Positions 45,735 through 58,354 of a DNA stretch of 64,000 nucleotides are shown here, one piece after another. The position numbers and the translations under genes were made by a program. The stretch lies in the NCBI RefSeq assembly GCF_016906535.1, contig NC_057370.1, forward strand, positions 1,054,001-1,118,000, read 5' to 3'. The number at the start of each line of letters is the position of its first letter. Positions within the stretch are counted from its first letter, which is position 1. Below the pieces are notes generated by a model. That model saw only the letters and a program-made list of their open reading frames with translations. It was not told where the DNA came from and did not search any database. Source of the DNA: Rhizoctonia solani (taxonomy: Eukaryota > Basidiomycota > Agaricomycetes > Cantharellales > Ceratobasidiaceae).

Positions 45735-46375
45735 GTGCATATATTCTTTCCCCTAGCATCTGTCGTGTGTTTGTGTGGTTCATGTGAGTTCGTTCCAAGG
45801 GTGACGGCGACGTGGGATGGGGAGAAATACACATTGGTGATCGCCTAGACTTCGTTGATTGGATTTCATAGTCGGGCGGGTTATTTGGGCGAGGAACATT
45901 GTGTGTGTAAATCGTTTGGAGAACCCGTTGGGACACGTGTAGACACGTTAGTGTTTAATAGAGCTCGTATCGTTAGACGATTGAGGGTTGGTGGCATTAG
46001 GATATGCCTAAACATTCGTTCCGAAGCAGACCGGTTGTGTTACTTAATATTGGATTACCTGACAGTGTAATTATGGACAAGTGACAGCCGAATGCAAGGC
46101 TACTAACATTCACGCATGACGTACTGAGCTTACTGGCGAGTTCACCATATATCTTGGACAATACCCAACTGTCATGGAGTTTGGCACACATCACATGGTG
46201 GATTGGTTTTGAATGGAGCAGGGGCTGCTCACATAACAGATGTCATTAATAACAGTAACAAAACCCAGCTATGTGTAAAATCATGAAAGGCAGAGAAAGC
46301 TGATAGAATAGGCGATCCAGAGAAAAGACGAGCGGACTTTTGGAAGAGAAACAGAAAACCACAAGAGCCCATCAT
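45735..46375. other. Convergent intergenic region HAD/alpha-tubulin 1
   Basis: 641 bp between 3' ends. No gene supported. Confidence 0.5.
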
Positions 46376-48063
46376 CTAGTACTCTGCCTCCTCCTCCTCA
46401 GCATCGGCCGAGTCAATGCCAACCTCCTCGTAGTCCTTCTCAAGGGCAGCCAGGTCCTCACGGGCCTCGGAGAATTCACCTTCTTCCATACCCTCACCGA
46501 CGTACCAGTGAACAAAGGCACGCTTGGAGTACAAAAGGTCGAATTTGTGATCAAGACGGGTCCATGCAGCAGAGATAGCGGTGGTGTTGGACAACATGCA
46601 CAAGCTTCGCGAGACATGAGCGAGATCGCCGCCGGGAATGCAAGTAGGAGGCTCGTTGCAGATACCGAGCTTGAAGCCGGTAGGGCACCAGTCGACGAAC
46701 TGGATGGTACGCTTGGTCTTGATCGATGCAATGGCAGCCTGAACATCCTTGGGCACGACGTCACCACGGAACAAGAGGCAGCAGGCCATGAATTTGCCTT
46801 CCCTAGGGTCGCATTTGACCATTTGGTTACCGGGCTCGAAGCAGGAGAAGGTGAGCTCAGAAACTGAGTTGTTCTCATGGCCGGCCTTGGCAGCAGAGAT
46901 GATCGGTGCGTAGGTAGCAAGAGGGAAGTGAATACGAGGGAACCTATTGGCCTGATTAATCATGAATCAGGTGACACAAGCGGGTTACTTACGGAACCAA
47001 GTTGGTCTGGAACTCGTTCAAGTCCACGTTCAAGCTACCATCGAAACGGAGCGATGCAGTGACGCTAGAGACAACCTGGGCGATCAGACGGTTCAGGTTG
47101 GTGAACCCAGGAGAGCTAACGCCAAGGTTCTTCTTGCAAATATCGTAGATGGCCTCATTGTCGACCTTTGGTATGGTTAGAATCACGTGTTCATAAATGC
47201 ACAACAATCAAACATACCATGAACGAGCAATCCGAATGTTCAAGGGTGGTGTGAGTGGTCAAGACCGAGTTGTAAGGCTCGACGACGGAAGAAGAGAGTT
47301 TTGGTGCAGGGTAAACACAGAACTCAAGCTTGGCCTTCTTGCCATAGTCGGTGCTTAAACGCTCAAGAAGGAGAGCACCGAAACCAGAACCAGTTCCACC
47401 ACCAAACGAGTGGAAGACAAAGAAGCCCTGGAGACCTGAGCAGTTGTCTGCAAGTCGACGGATCTTGTCCATCACACCGTCAATCAATTCCTTCCCGACA
47501 GTGTAGTGACCACGAGCATCTAGAGGGACGCGTTAAAACACGTGTACATGTACCACCACAGCGTACTTACAGTTGTTGGCAGCGTCCTCCTTGCCAGTCA
47601 CCAAGGTCTCAGGGTGGAAGAGATCCCTGTATGTACCACTGCGAACCTCGTCGACAACACCTGGTTCCAAGTCAATGTAGAGGGAGCGAGGCACGTATTT
47701 GCCACTTCCGGTAGGCGAGAAAAAGGTCGAGAAACCCTGATCGCCATGCGAGGGCGAGTCTTTGGGCAGATGGCCATCAGGCTATACAAGGAGATTAGCA
47801 AACCCGAATGAGAGCAACAAGAAAACGCGTGTGCTGACCGAGATTCCGTGCTCCGCGGTATACAACTCCCCTGAAAAAGCAAAGCCACGTCAGTAGATTG
47901 CCCTAGATTCCCGTATTCCCATAGCCAATACCGCCACCAGCAGGCAAATCCCATTGTATGGTGGGGTAAAAGCAAAAGGGAAACGACTACATGTTGACGT
48001 ACAGCACGCGTTTCCGATCTGGACACCAGCCTGACCGACATGAAGGGAAATAACCTCGCGCAT
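46376..48063 (-). CDS. TUB1: Alpha-tubulin, copy 1
   Basis: GTP-binding subunit of microtubules. The start is [20 protein letters not shown] at 48063, then an intron inside the Trp codon, [41 protein letters not shown], and the glycine-rich nucleotide loop [13 protein letters not shown]. Alpha identity is shown by the T7-loop Glu in [17 protein letters not shown] and by [17 protein letters not shown]; beta-tubulins differ at both. It ends EEEEAEY with a C-terminal Tyr. Six or seven short introns. Head-to-head with copy 2, whose exon 1 is not interrupted at the Trp codon. The two differ at scattered positions (CVYPAPKLS against [20 protein letters not shown] against [11 protein letters not shown]), so they are not recent copies. 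Confidence 0.93.
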
Positions 48064-48558
48064 ATTTACTGAAAATTCCTAAATACACTAAAAAATGTGT
48101 AAGATAACCTGCAGCGCATTACTTGGCCTAGCACTTACAGTGGTGGACGTGGACGATGGGAGACGGCAAGAATGAAAACGCGTGCCCTCGAACCTTTACG
48201 CTGGAGCATGACAAACATACGCATACATGCTGTACGCCACACTAGAAGCAACCGGTGTGATGTGACACAAACAGGGTGTATGCGCCAAATATGTAATTAT
48301 TTATTCATTAAGGAAACATGCGGGGGCGCTGTCCTGGGTTTCTTAGTGTCGTTTGTGTCGTACCTGCTTCTCCTCGAGGTAGGGGACATATGCCGCGGAT
48401 GCAAATTCCGACATTCAAATGGACCTGCGTGCCAGTATGTTTTCCTCGCTCTCCCTCATTCTCTCTTGACGCTTTTACGAACTCGACTAATCTCTACCAA
48501 GTAAGCACCAATAATAAGACGCGTTTTTTACTGTGTTTGACGCGTCCTACTCTCAGCC
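48064..48558. promoter_or_regulatory. Shared bidirectional promoter of the two alpha-tubulin genes
   Basis: 495 bp between divergent start codons. A CT-rich stretch at about 48448-48470 (before copy 2) resembles pyrimidine tracts near start sites of strongly expressed basidiomycete genes. No other gene is supported here. Confidence 0.5.
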
Positions 48559-50168
48559 ATGCGTGAGGTCATCTCTATCCACGTCGGTCAAGCCGGTGTC
48601 CAGGTTGGAAACGCGTGCTGGGAGCTCTATACAGTTGAGCACGGTTTGACCGTAGTGAATATTCACAAAAAAAATCTCTATAAAGTTGCTGATAGTGGTC
48701 TAGCCCGACGGTCGTATCACCAAAGGCTCGGTCGCCGAAGGCGACAATGGATTCTCCACCTTTTTCTCCGAATCCACCAAGGGCAAACACGTTCCTCGCT
48801 CTCTCTACATTGACTTGGAGCCCAATGTCATTGACGAGGTGCGCAGCGGCACCTACAAGGACCTCTTCCACCCCGAGACCTTGATTACCGGCAAGGAAGA
48901 TGCCGCTAACAACTGTCAGTCTGCGTCTATTCAGTTTGATTCTTGCATCTGACAGCCTTGTTAGATGCTCGTGGTCACTATACCATCGGAAAAGAGATGA
49001 TCGACACCACCATGGACCGCATTCGGCGCTTGGCAGACAACTGCTCTGGTCTCCAGGGCTTCTTTGTCTTCCACTCGTTTGGCGGTGGTAGCGGTTCCGG
49101 TTTCGGAGCGCTCTTACTAGAACGCCTCAGCCAGGATTACGGAAAAAAGTCCAAGCTCGAGTTCGCTGTTTACCCAGCTCCTAAGATGTCCAGCTCTGTG
49201 GTTGAGCCCTACAACGCCGTGCTTACCACGCACACGACCCTTGAGCACTCCGACTGCTCCTTCTTGGTATGTTTTGATTACGTCTAAACCTGATGAATTT
49301 AATTTAATATTTCAATTATGACAGGTCGACAACGAAGCGATTTACGACATCTGCAAGCAGCGCTTGGGGATCACATCTCCTGGGTTCACCAACCTGAACC
49401 GTCTGATCGCCCAGGTCGTCTCTAGCGTCACTGCATCGCTCCGTTTCGATGGTAGCTTGAACGTGGACTTGAACGAGTTCCAGACCAACTTGGTTCCGTA
49501 AGTACTAATCCATCAAGATTGATTATCATAGTCTAACTCTGTTTACAGTTTCCCTCGTATTCACTTCCCTCTCGCCACTCTTGCTCCTATCATCTCTGCT
49601 GCCAAGGCACAGCACGAGCAGAACTCGGTTGCAGAGATGACCTTCTCTTGCTTCGAGACCGGCAACCAAATGGTCAAGTGCGAGCCTCGCGAGGGCAAAT
49701 ACAGTGCGTACTTCAAACACCCAACATATCTTTGTAATAACATATCTTTTTTTTCTAGTGGCCTGCTGCTTGTTGTTCCGTGGAGACGTCATCCCTAAGG
49801 ACGTCAACGCTGCGATCTCGACAATCAAGACCAAGCGTACTATCCAGTTCGTCGACTGGTGCCCTACCGGCTTCAAGCTCGGTATCTGCAATGAACCTCC
49901 CGCCGCCGTTCCTGGTGCGGACTTGGCACCCGTCTCGCGCAGTCTGTGCATGTTGTCCAACACCACTGCCATCTCGAGCGCCTGGACACGCCTTAACAAG
50001 AAGTTCGACCTTTTGTACTCCAAGCGTGCCTTTGTTCACTGGTACGTCGGTGAGGGTATGGAAGAAGGTGAATTCTCCGAGGCACGTGAGGACTTGGCTG
50101 CCCTCGAGAAGGACTACGAGGAGGTTGGCATTGACTCGGCCGATGCTGAGGAAGAGCCCGAATACTAA
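48559..50168 (+). CDS. TUB1: Alpha-tubulin, copy 2
   Basis: Second alpha-tubulin. Exon 1 runs [20 protein letters not shown] and on through [11 protein letters not shown], then an intron of about 65 nt to [40 protein letters not shown], the nucleotide loop [14 protein letters not shown]7-loop Glu in [14 protein letters not shown] and [17 protein letters not shown] are all present. The C-terminus is EEEPEY, again with a terminal Tyr. Five or so introns of about 50-60 nt. It can be read intact. It may be specialised for another stage or condition, as in other fungi with two alpha-tubulins, but nothing in the sequence shows which. Confidence 0.93.
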
Positions 50169-51092
50169 ATTACTATCACTCTTTTTTTACTTGGCTATCG
50201 TGCGATCCGGATACTAGTACCGCTTTCACCTGATATTTTTTTAGTGTTCGTACTCTCTTCCTAGTAATGCAGTTACGCGATGACCTCGCCACGTTTATAA
50301 TATAAATTGCGCGTCCGCCAGATTTTGAGCCCTTCAACTGCACCTGAACACCTCAGTTTTGTTCTTCATCTGATTCAACAGTTAGCAATATTACACTGAG
50401 CCAACAGACTTGGAATCCTTCAACTCCAATAACTTTTACTTGACGGAATGATGTACATTTGATCTCCTTGCATGGAGAATATCATTTGGACCTTGTCACA
50501 GGAGAACAGACGCTGTCTAAGCTTTCCCAGTCATCCAAAGGTTTGCATGTACTTAACTAGATGGCCCAAATCAATGTCCACTCCAATCGCTTGGTTTCCC
50601 TCCCTTTCGGTTTCTCAAACGAGTTTAGTTGTCCGTAATTCTTCACAACTAGAATATGTTTTTCGTTCCACAAGAGCCCAGTTGGCAAAGAGAGATATAA
50701 CGCCTGTGCGGACGATATGACTTTCAATCTCATTTTTATTATTATTCGAGAACTCCCATTTAACCAGGTTGATTAACACTTATAAGTAGTTATAACCCAA
50801 AGATATTGCATTCCGTTAAGGTAAGCACGCATACATGCATAAATGAGTATTATCAGGGGCCAATACATCCTAAGAACACCCGACAGCTCTTGTAGCGAAA
50901 TTAATAATCGTACTCAACCGAAAGTTGAAGGTTTTGTTCAGGGTTGAAATCGGACCATGACAAGAACAGACGGAGTAAAAATATATTTGGAGACATAGCT
51001 TTCAAAGCTACTAGGTATCAACCTTGAACACAAGTACAGAAATCTGACAGAAAAAGTACAAATTGTACAGTATGGTGCTTTCAGAATTCGCT
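50169..51092. other. Convergent intergenic region alpha-tubulin 2/secreted protein
   Basis: 924 bp, AT-rich. No gene seen; an 82-codon plus-strand ORF at 50472 has no supporting features. Confidence 0.5.
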
Positions 51093-51989
51093 TTAGAGAC
51101 CGAGCCCAAGTCCTCCAAGGAGCCCGCCGACGAGTCCTAGAACTTTGCCAAGCAATCCTTTGACTATGCTCTGGACCTGAGGAGCAATGGCAAGACCGGA
51201 TGTTATATCGGTGAGGCATCCCCTAAACCTGGATTGAGGATCACTTCATATTAATGCAAAAAGGGGCTCACACTGTGTTCGCTAGCTCGCTCTTGATGGG
51301 ACCGGTGAGCTCCAGGGATTGTATCTTAGCCATCACCCCTTGTACAAGCTAGAAATTCACTGAGTACACAGCCATAGATCACATTATAGTAACTCACTGT
51401 AAAGACTTCTTTTGTTTTGTTTGTGACTTGGCCCAACGGAAGACCGCATAGTAAAGAATCAACTCCAAGACCTTGTAGAGGCTCGAGGACAGACTTCACT
51501 CCTCCCAGAGCTCCGTTTAGGCTAGTGAGTTCCGATAGCAACGAGCCTGCATCAATCCCCGACGCGCCTGAAGAATCGCACCAGTTAGTACAGGTGATAA
51601 CTGAGGACAACTCCATAATCCGACGAACCATTGAGTTTACCCAACAAACCTCCCGCGATACTATTGACCTTGTCCAACGAACCGACGTACGTAGAGTCAG
51701 AGCGACTAATCAAGGGAAGCTTGATCTTGTTACCACCTCCAAGTGCGGGTATGGCACCACCATCACCAAGTATGGGTATGGCACCACCGCCAATAGGCAG
51801 CGGAAGTCCGGATCCGCCAACTGGGAGGCCGGATTTGTCGGCTGGGATTATGCTACCGACAAGAGGCAGCGATGATCCACCAGGCAAAAGCCCGCCGACA
51901 GGCAAGGCTATTCCTGACATTCCAATCGGAGCGGCAAGAGAGATGGCGCCAAAGGAGATGGCAGCGACGATAAAACGAGAGAAAAACAT
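51093..51989 (-). CDS. Small secreted Gly/Leu-rich protein, unknown function
   Basis: Four exons by eye. The N-terminus MFFSRFIVAAISFGAISLAA is a clear signal peptide; I chose 51989 over the upstream Met at 52061 for this reason. A Gly/Pro/Ile-rich low-complexity region follows (LPVGGLLPGGSSLPLVG, PIGGGAIPILGDGGAIPALG). The second half is helical and amphipathic (GSLLSELTSLNGALGGVKSV, LVQGVMAKIQSLELTGPI, QVQSIVKGLLGKVLGLVGG), ending LGLGL and stop 51093-51095. Cys content is low (LLCGL and GCLTD). The helical part faintly recalls hydrophobic-surface-binding proteins, but I cannot assign a family. The gene stands alone beside a 2.9-kb gene-free stretch. Confidence 0.65.
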
Positions 51990-54856
51990 GTTGATGAAGA
52001 GGCTAGAGAGAGTGTGGGGTTCAGACCGAGCTGAGATAGAAGCTGCAGAGGATACAAGCAAGTGCTGTTGGATTTTGAGTGTGTTGCCCGCCCGTCTTTT
52101 ATACCAAGTGCACCCAGACCAAGCCGAAAACCGACCAGATAGAGTAAACCATAAAAAGCGTTGGATACCGCTAATCTAGATGAAATAACCTAATAGACAT
52201 TTGCGTCGCGAGGCCAATATGTTCTAACGCCCTCCCGTCGATACGTCTCTTGGCTTCCAGTGTCATTCCGCCCCACCCGCCATGTCTTCTCCTATTCCCG
52301 ATCATGAAATTCGCCCGGTCGAAGAGAGTCAGAAGAAGATTCAGTGATCTTATTTGCAGTTTAGAATAGCATTTAGGTTTCGCGAAGTCCCCAAGCCCAG
52401 ATTATCCGTGGCGCCTTGCAAGCCATCGTCGTCGGTTGAGAAATTACCGCCTCGTTGTGTCATGCACACATGACGTACATCGATCACAAATGTTTCAGAC
52501 CAGTTCCAACAAATTACCTCAGGTTTTTCGGTTCCACATTTCTGTGTATGTAAGCCGCTTGTACTGCCTGTTTTCTTTCGCATAGTTACTACGATGGCAT
52601 GGATGCTTTACCCGTTCAATACACTGACGCCGCCATCCAACCGCATGGCCCAACAGAATACCCATATAACTGTGTTCGTTCTTAGCTTTGCCCGTTAAGC
52701 CCGACAATAACCCTGTATCGAATGTAACCCGGTTGCACACTTGATATAGCATTTGATCGAGGTGTATATTGATCCGCCCCCAATTATAAACGCTAATCTC
52801 TCATTTATTAAATTACGCTCAAATTCTCCGAGCACTCCAAGCAGACGATCACCATTATATACCATACCTACTGGTTATAATCAGAAGCTCATGTATTGAG
52901 GCTACTGGGGTATGATAATTGGTATGATAAGTGTTTGGAGCCAGTAAGGCTTAATAATTCCTGGTCAACAGCTTTGCCAAGCGAAACGTGCTTTCCGCCC
53001 GCCTCGTTCAAGTGACCTACTATTACGGGAACTTACGATGGGTAAAAGACTACAGTGACACCACGCGAAAATAAGCGGATGCAACCCTATGCATCATTCG
53101 TCTATTTAATCGGAGGGTTTGGTCGAAACTTCGCCCAAGAGATTGCAACTGGTTGTTCTATGACTGCCAAAGCCGCGGGTAAATTTGGTAAGTGAACTTC
53201 GATCTGCAGGCTGTTTGCATTTCCGAGTAGATACCATCGCTCTAGAACTTCACGTAGGGATGTTCCCCTTTCGGCCAATATGGAGGTGCTTCAGGATAAT
53301 CATAGAATCCTTGGGCCTAATTAGTGTTACCGAACTGTAAAGTTTAGCTTGTATTTCACCACTGTATACGAGAAAAACTTAAACAATCACTTTCAGCACT
53401 ATTTAAACTGTCATTGAGCTTATGAATAGATTTTTTAGTATGAACATTAAAATCATTGTTAACCATGCTGCCGTTTAGACCAAATTCAACGAAAAAGGCC
53501 TAGAATTTTCAGTGTATTGTCCTGGCATGGTGTCCATTTATACGCCTCCCTGGGGCCCAACCTGCCCATCAATAATCTCCTCTTGGAGGTAGAGCTAACC
53601 GTACTATTCGTACAACTTCTAGAAGCGTTAATAGAGTTATCTGAGCATACAAGATGCAGGGATAAGTTTCTTCTTGGTTTGGTTCCGGTTAGGCAATCGA
53701 TAAGATATAATATGTTTTTTTTACGTAGACGGGGAGTCTCGGAAGGCCTATGATTCGAAGCTCCCTCTCCTCCTCTCTCCCTCTCCTTGCCCTTTCTCAA
53801 ATTCGAGCCATCCAGCGTCTTGACGGGCGTGATAGGTATCAACTTTGGACTCGTACAGACACTGTCCTGACTAGACTTGCGTTAACATTGGTCTCCGGCC
53901 TTTTTACTTATCATCGAGTATCTCTCGCACCCGGGCGATCAACCGAACTGGCTCAAACGGTAATCAACCAGATCTACAAGACAGTTCTGAGTTTGATACT
54001 ATTAGTTATTTGCTACAAGTGCTGCGTGGATTGGTACGATGCAAGAGGCTTGATGGGACATGGAGAGGGGCTTGCAGCCTGTATGCGATGCCGAGACAGG
54101 GTGGAACTGACTTGTTTAGCAAGCTTAAGGCTTTAAGCTATACTCCTTGCCACCACAGTGGGAACGACTATTACATATTCCAACTCGACGCCATTGGCAT
54201 GAAGGTAAACCAAGTGCAAAGAAAACGCGTAATTAGAACGCCATACATGCGCAATACCTCGAAGAGATACATCGCGTTTGAACAATTTGAGAAAACTTCT
54301 GATCCTGTATCCTTGTCTCCAACTTACTACCAGGAACGCGAAACTCTAAAATCTGTGTCGAGCCAACACCAAGTTGCGTGACAAATCGTGTTACCAAGAC
54401 GTATACGCGGATGACATTTGCTGATCAATAAACTGCCGCTTAATTTCAGCCGAGTGCAATACTGAGAGCATGTTGTCAGTCTGCATTTGTAGTGTTGTAG
54501 TACAGCGAATCAATCCAAAAACAGCCAAGGACTACAGTAATTCAACTAACGCATCCCCCCTTCCCTTTCTCAACCTCCGAGCATCAAAATTAAAGAAACA
54601 GTAGGTGAAACGAACGGATAAAGCAAACCAGTACCGGTGGTCAGAAGGGAATAGAAAGTGAGGGGAGAGTACACCTGTAGAGGTAGTAAACAAGCTAATG
54701 CTCGGGGGTTTACAAACAAAGAAACGAGCGGAAGTTGAAATGACTGAAGATAAAGAGTAAATAAATAAAACTAAAACAAGAATGCACAAAATGACGCTGG
54801 TATACAACACTTGTTGCCCGTGGGGTATGTATTACCTTCAACTTGATACTGCTATT
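51990..54856. other. Gene-poor stretch of 2.9 kb
   Basis: No supported gene. The first 100 bp are the promoter side of the secreted-protein gene. A short plus frame at 52282 (MSSPIPDHEIRPVEES) reaches a stop after 21 codons with no usable donor. ORFs of 118-128 codons at 53486 (minus) and 53750 (plus) overlap each other and show no domain, signal or splice structure. The rest is AT-rich. Confidence 0.5.
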
Positions 54857-56503
54857 CTAGAACGCTTCCTCAGCTTCGGATTCCGATGACTTTCGCCAGT
54901 TCTTGCGAGACCACCTCCATTGGCCCTTTTCGTGTTCATCCTCGCCGATGATAAGGCCGGTCTTCTCAGATTGTCGCTGGCTGCGTGATTCGCATGATCG
55001 GATGCTGGATGTCAAGAGCGCGACGAGTTGATCGCGTAGAAGAACAGGCCCAAGTGACAGGAGGGAAAGCACGGCTAATTTGACAATCATCGAGGGTGAT
55101 GTCATTACCGCGCGCAGTGTCATGTCGCCAGAATCCCCTTGGCTTGCAACAGTCTGGAGAATGTCACCGATCTAGTTTCGCGTCAGTCTCCAGGAACGTA
55201 AACAAAGATCAAAGTGTTATTTACCTGGCACGTGACCGCGGTCCAAGGCAGGGTGCCAAAGAATGCTCCAACAGCACACGCAGTCAACGGAACTTCGCAA
55301 ACCCCGCACGCAATATTAATTCCTGACCATGGAACAACACCAACAAGGCGCATAATCGTGAGGCGAACCCAGGTCGGCGACTTGTTATGCTGCGTATCCG
55401 CAGGCTGTGCGACGACGATTGGCTTCTCCGTGATGGGGTCGGTCTCGGTAGACTCGTCGTGTCCCTCGAGGGCTTGGCGAACTAGGTGCAACGGCCGGGG
55501 GACAAATCGTCTGACCAAAGGGGTAAGGGGCGCGGATAGGAGAGATGAGCAGACAGAGCCAATAGTGGTGAGGACGGTCATAAGGAGCGTGCCAAGAGCT
55601 GGGGAAAGCAGTGCGCCGGCAAGGACATTCTAGTCACACGTCATTGAATGCACAATACTTTCTAAAAGGAATAAACACTTACGAGAACGACACTCCCTGG
55701 AATGGAAAAGGCGTGCTTCCATACGGCGGCCTAAAAAAATCAAGATAGGATGAGTGCGAGTTGATGACGCATTTGACAAGGTAACGCACAATTGACAGAA
55801 CTCCAAGAACATGCGCCTTGCCTGAGAACCCGCTATCTGCATAGGCTTGTAAATCTCGACCAAGCAGGGCTACTTGTTGCAATGTTGTTGGCATGCCATT
55901 GAGGGAGCGGATCGGCAACGACATGACGCCCCAGACAACAGGAACGGCCGTTGCTGCAAATATGACTGCGAGAAATACAAGTGGGAGAAGATACTTGCGC
56001 CGCCGGTTCGCATCTGGTAATGCTGCTCGGGCACAGGAGACGGCAAACGTGCCCCCTGAAAGTACGGGAGTTGGAAGCGCTGGAATGGGCTGCATGGGCG
56101 AAGTGATGAACAGAGACGCAAAGTGCCTGCGTGGTGGTGTTTGCGTAGATGAAGCCTTCATATCATCAGTAGCCGAGGGTGCTGGGACGTCTGCCATATG
56201 TTGTGTATGATCAGCAGTCGGCAAAGGCCTGTGCTTATACGCAAGCGAATCCAACATGTCTCGTGGTCGAACTGGGGTTTCTGGGGCTGGCGAATCAGGA
56301 GACGAGGGGATCTCTGTATGTGCTCTGGCTCGAACAGATCCGGTGCGCAAAGTCGAGAGAGTTAAAGAGAGCGGAAGAGCAGAAGAAGTGGACCCAGCTC
56401 TGGCGCGGCCGCAGAGTTGTCTTGGTGAAAGAGCGTTTGTGCGGTGAGATGCCGATCCTGTCGGGTTCGAACAAGGCGATACACTATCCGTCATAGAGTA
56501 CAA
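54857..56503 (-). CDS. VTT-domain membrane protein (Tvp38/TMEM64/DedA family), copy 2
   Basis: Paralogue of the gene at 41885-43024. A long Ser/Pro/Thr-rich N-terminus (about 190 residues) is followed by the membrane part: KYLLPLVFLAVIFAATAVPVV, SLPIRSLNGMPTTLQQVALL, an intron-split PGSVVLNVLAGALLSPALG, VRLTIMRLVGVVPWSGIN and CAVGAFFGTLPWTAVTCQ. Then come GDILQTV and a C-terminal tail with KGQWRWSRKNWRKSSESE. Exon joins at about 55680-55750 and 55160-55230 correspond to those of copy 1, so the two share gene structure as well as sequence. It probably sits in Golgi or ER membranes. Stop 54857-54859; the start could also be the second Met at about 56494. Confidence 0.83.
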
Positions 56504-57639
56504 ATGTCGATGGCAGCCAAGGCCGCTTTTATATTTTTTGTCCGTAGCAAAGTTGGATAGAACGGCTTCGGGTGCCGAACGGTAGTTTCACCGATCATCA
56601 TCCGCGGAATAATAGGCGCCCACTAGCATGAATCAGCACCGCATCAATTTGGAACGCGCGTATAGCGCGGGGTAGTTGGGCAAGCGGAAGATAGCTGGTG
56701 ACTTGGCGTACCCACCGCGGGTAACTGATTGCTACGAAAGGAAGTAGACAATGTACCCGAGCATACAATCCGTCTTGCTTGGTGCTACGTTGCACTCACG
56801 CATTTACGATTGGATCGGGTCCGGGCTGAAAAGAAATGTTGAGCGCTAGCTTGAGAATTCAGCCGAATTGCTGGGCATCAAATATCGTCTCTATGTTTAG
56901 GTTTCCACATTTGACGAATGTGAACAAAAGGGCCGTTCTAGTTCGTCTCAGTACGGAATTCACTGGCGGATTTGCTGAATTAGAGCTCCTCTATCGAGCT
57001 CCGGTCTGGACATGTATTTAATCATATCGCTCGACCTCGTCATAGATATTTATGCCCCGACAATCAATCCTGTTCTAAATCGTCAACATTCAATTTTCGA
57101 CTGTCATCTCAGTCCATTTCACTTTTCATCCCACAGAACCACTTTGAAATCGAATAAACCACTGGGGTTGACTGACTCCGCCAAGGCTGCGCCACAGCCG
57201 GCCACGAACTCACAGCCTGCCGTCATTGGGTGTTCGACCAACCTCTTGGAAATATACAGAAAAGTCTGCGACAGGTTTCGTCGTCACCGGGAACTAAACT
57301 CGGAACTGTCTCAAATTCGGGACGGTATGACATATCAACATTGGATGCCGCTATATCTTCGCATTTGGTTTTCGGGACTTGACGAGGCTAATGGACCCGG
57401 TCAACACATCCAATGAAGGCTCATCGAGGCCATAACTCTCAATTTGGCAGTACCAACTCCAGATATAACTCACATGTGAACTGTCCGTATCACATGACCG
57501 ACTCGAATCACATAGGCATGTCGTTCAAGCATAGCATAGGCACCTAAGTAGTACAGCCAAACAAGCATGGGAGGGAGAGAGTCGAAACAGGAGAGGCAGA
57601 GTAGGTAATGCGAGTGGGTAAAGACGGCCTGTCCCCATT
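56504..57639. other. Intergenic region VTT2/RPL36
   Basis: 1.14 kb. It holds the promoter side of VTT2 and 3' flank of RPL36. A 134-codon plus ORF at 57012 has a Ser/Pro-rich composition and no supporting evidence. Confidence 0.5.
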
Positions 57640-58122
57640 TTAGTGTGCCCTACGGCTCTCCTGGATGATCGAGCTGAGTTCCTCGAGCTTTCGCTTGGAG
57701 CGGAGGAGAGTGCCGAGCTGCAGAAGTGAATGTGAGATTTACCAAGGTCTATGCGCGGCTTATGAGTATACTGACCCTCTTCTTGGTGAGCTTGCGCGCC
57801 TTCTTATCCTATAACACAGCCATTAATTGCGGACTAATCAATAATTTAGAAATACACGTACTTTCGAGTTACGCAGCAATTCCATCACGCGACGCTCATA
57901 AGGCGCGAATCCAGCAACCTCACGAACAACGGAGCGAACGAGCTTGTTCTTTGCGGACAAGGCGCCCTTGCGGTGGCTGGGCTTGGGGACCTTGTCGATC
58001 GCAGTGGTGGGGCGGCCGGTGTTGGCGCCATATCGGAGGTCTATTGGTGAGAGTAAATTATTTTAGCATTTTATTACTATGTTTATACATGGTATATACT
58101 CACTAGTGCGTTGAACAGCCAT
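57640..58122 (-). CDS. RPL36: 60S ribosomal protein eL36
   Basis: Four exons. The first is very short (MAVQRT, 58122-58104), typical of ribosomal protein genes. Exon 2 reads NLRYGANTGRPTTAIDK, VPKPSHRKGALSAKNKLVRS and VVREVAGFAPYERRVMELLR, exon 3 DKKARKLTKKR and exon 4 LGTLLRSKRKLEELSSIIQE, ending with stop 57640-57642. Length of about 100 residues and the FAPYERR and KRLGT motifs match eL36 across eukaryotes. It lies 232 bp downstream of the CK2 beta stop in the same orientation. Confidence 0.93.
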
Positions 58123-58354
58123 TGGGTCTTGAGGTTTGACAGAGTCGATCGTAGACTGTTGATGCCGGACGTCGGAATCGGAACCAAACTCGGTACTATA
58201 CAGTCTCACCTCATAGCCACCACCGACACAGCCACACAATCACACTCACTTGCCTAGTCTCAATCCAAAGATAATTTGACTAAATTTAGGCAAAGACTAT
58301 GACGCACACCCAGATAAAAAAATGACTATACATCTCAATAGTAAAGCAAGAGTT

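Noticed and set aside
46340..46867. 175-codon plus ORF
   Set aside because: Antisense to the last exon of alpha-tubulin copy 1.
46376..50168. Beta-tubulin identity for the two tubulin genes
   Set aside because: The MREV start, Glu in [21 protein letters not shown] and terminal Tyr are alpha-tubulin features.
52282..52347. Short frame MSSPIPDHEIRPVEES
   Set aside because: Ends after 21 codons with no plausible donor site; may be a gene relic but not supportable.
53486..54381. Three overlapping ORFs of 118-128 codons
   Set aside because: No domain, signal peptide, splice structure or paralogue; they overlap on both strands.
57012..57416. 134-codon plus ORF
   Set aside because: No recognisable feature and a composition like intergenic DNA.
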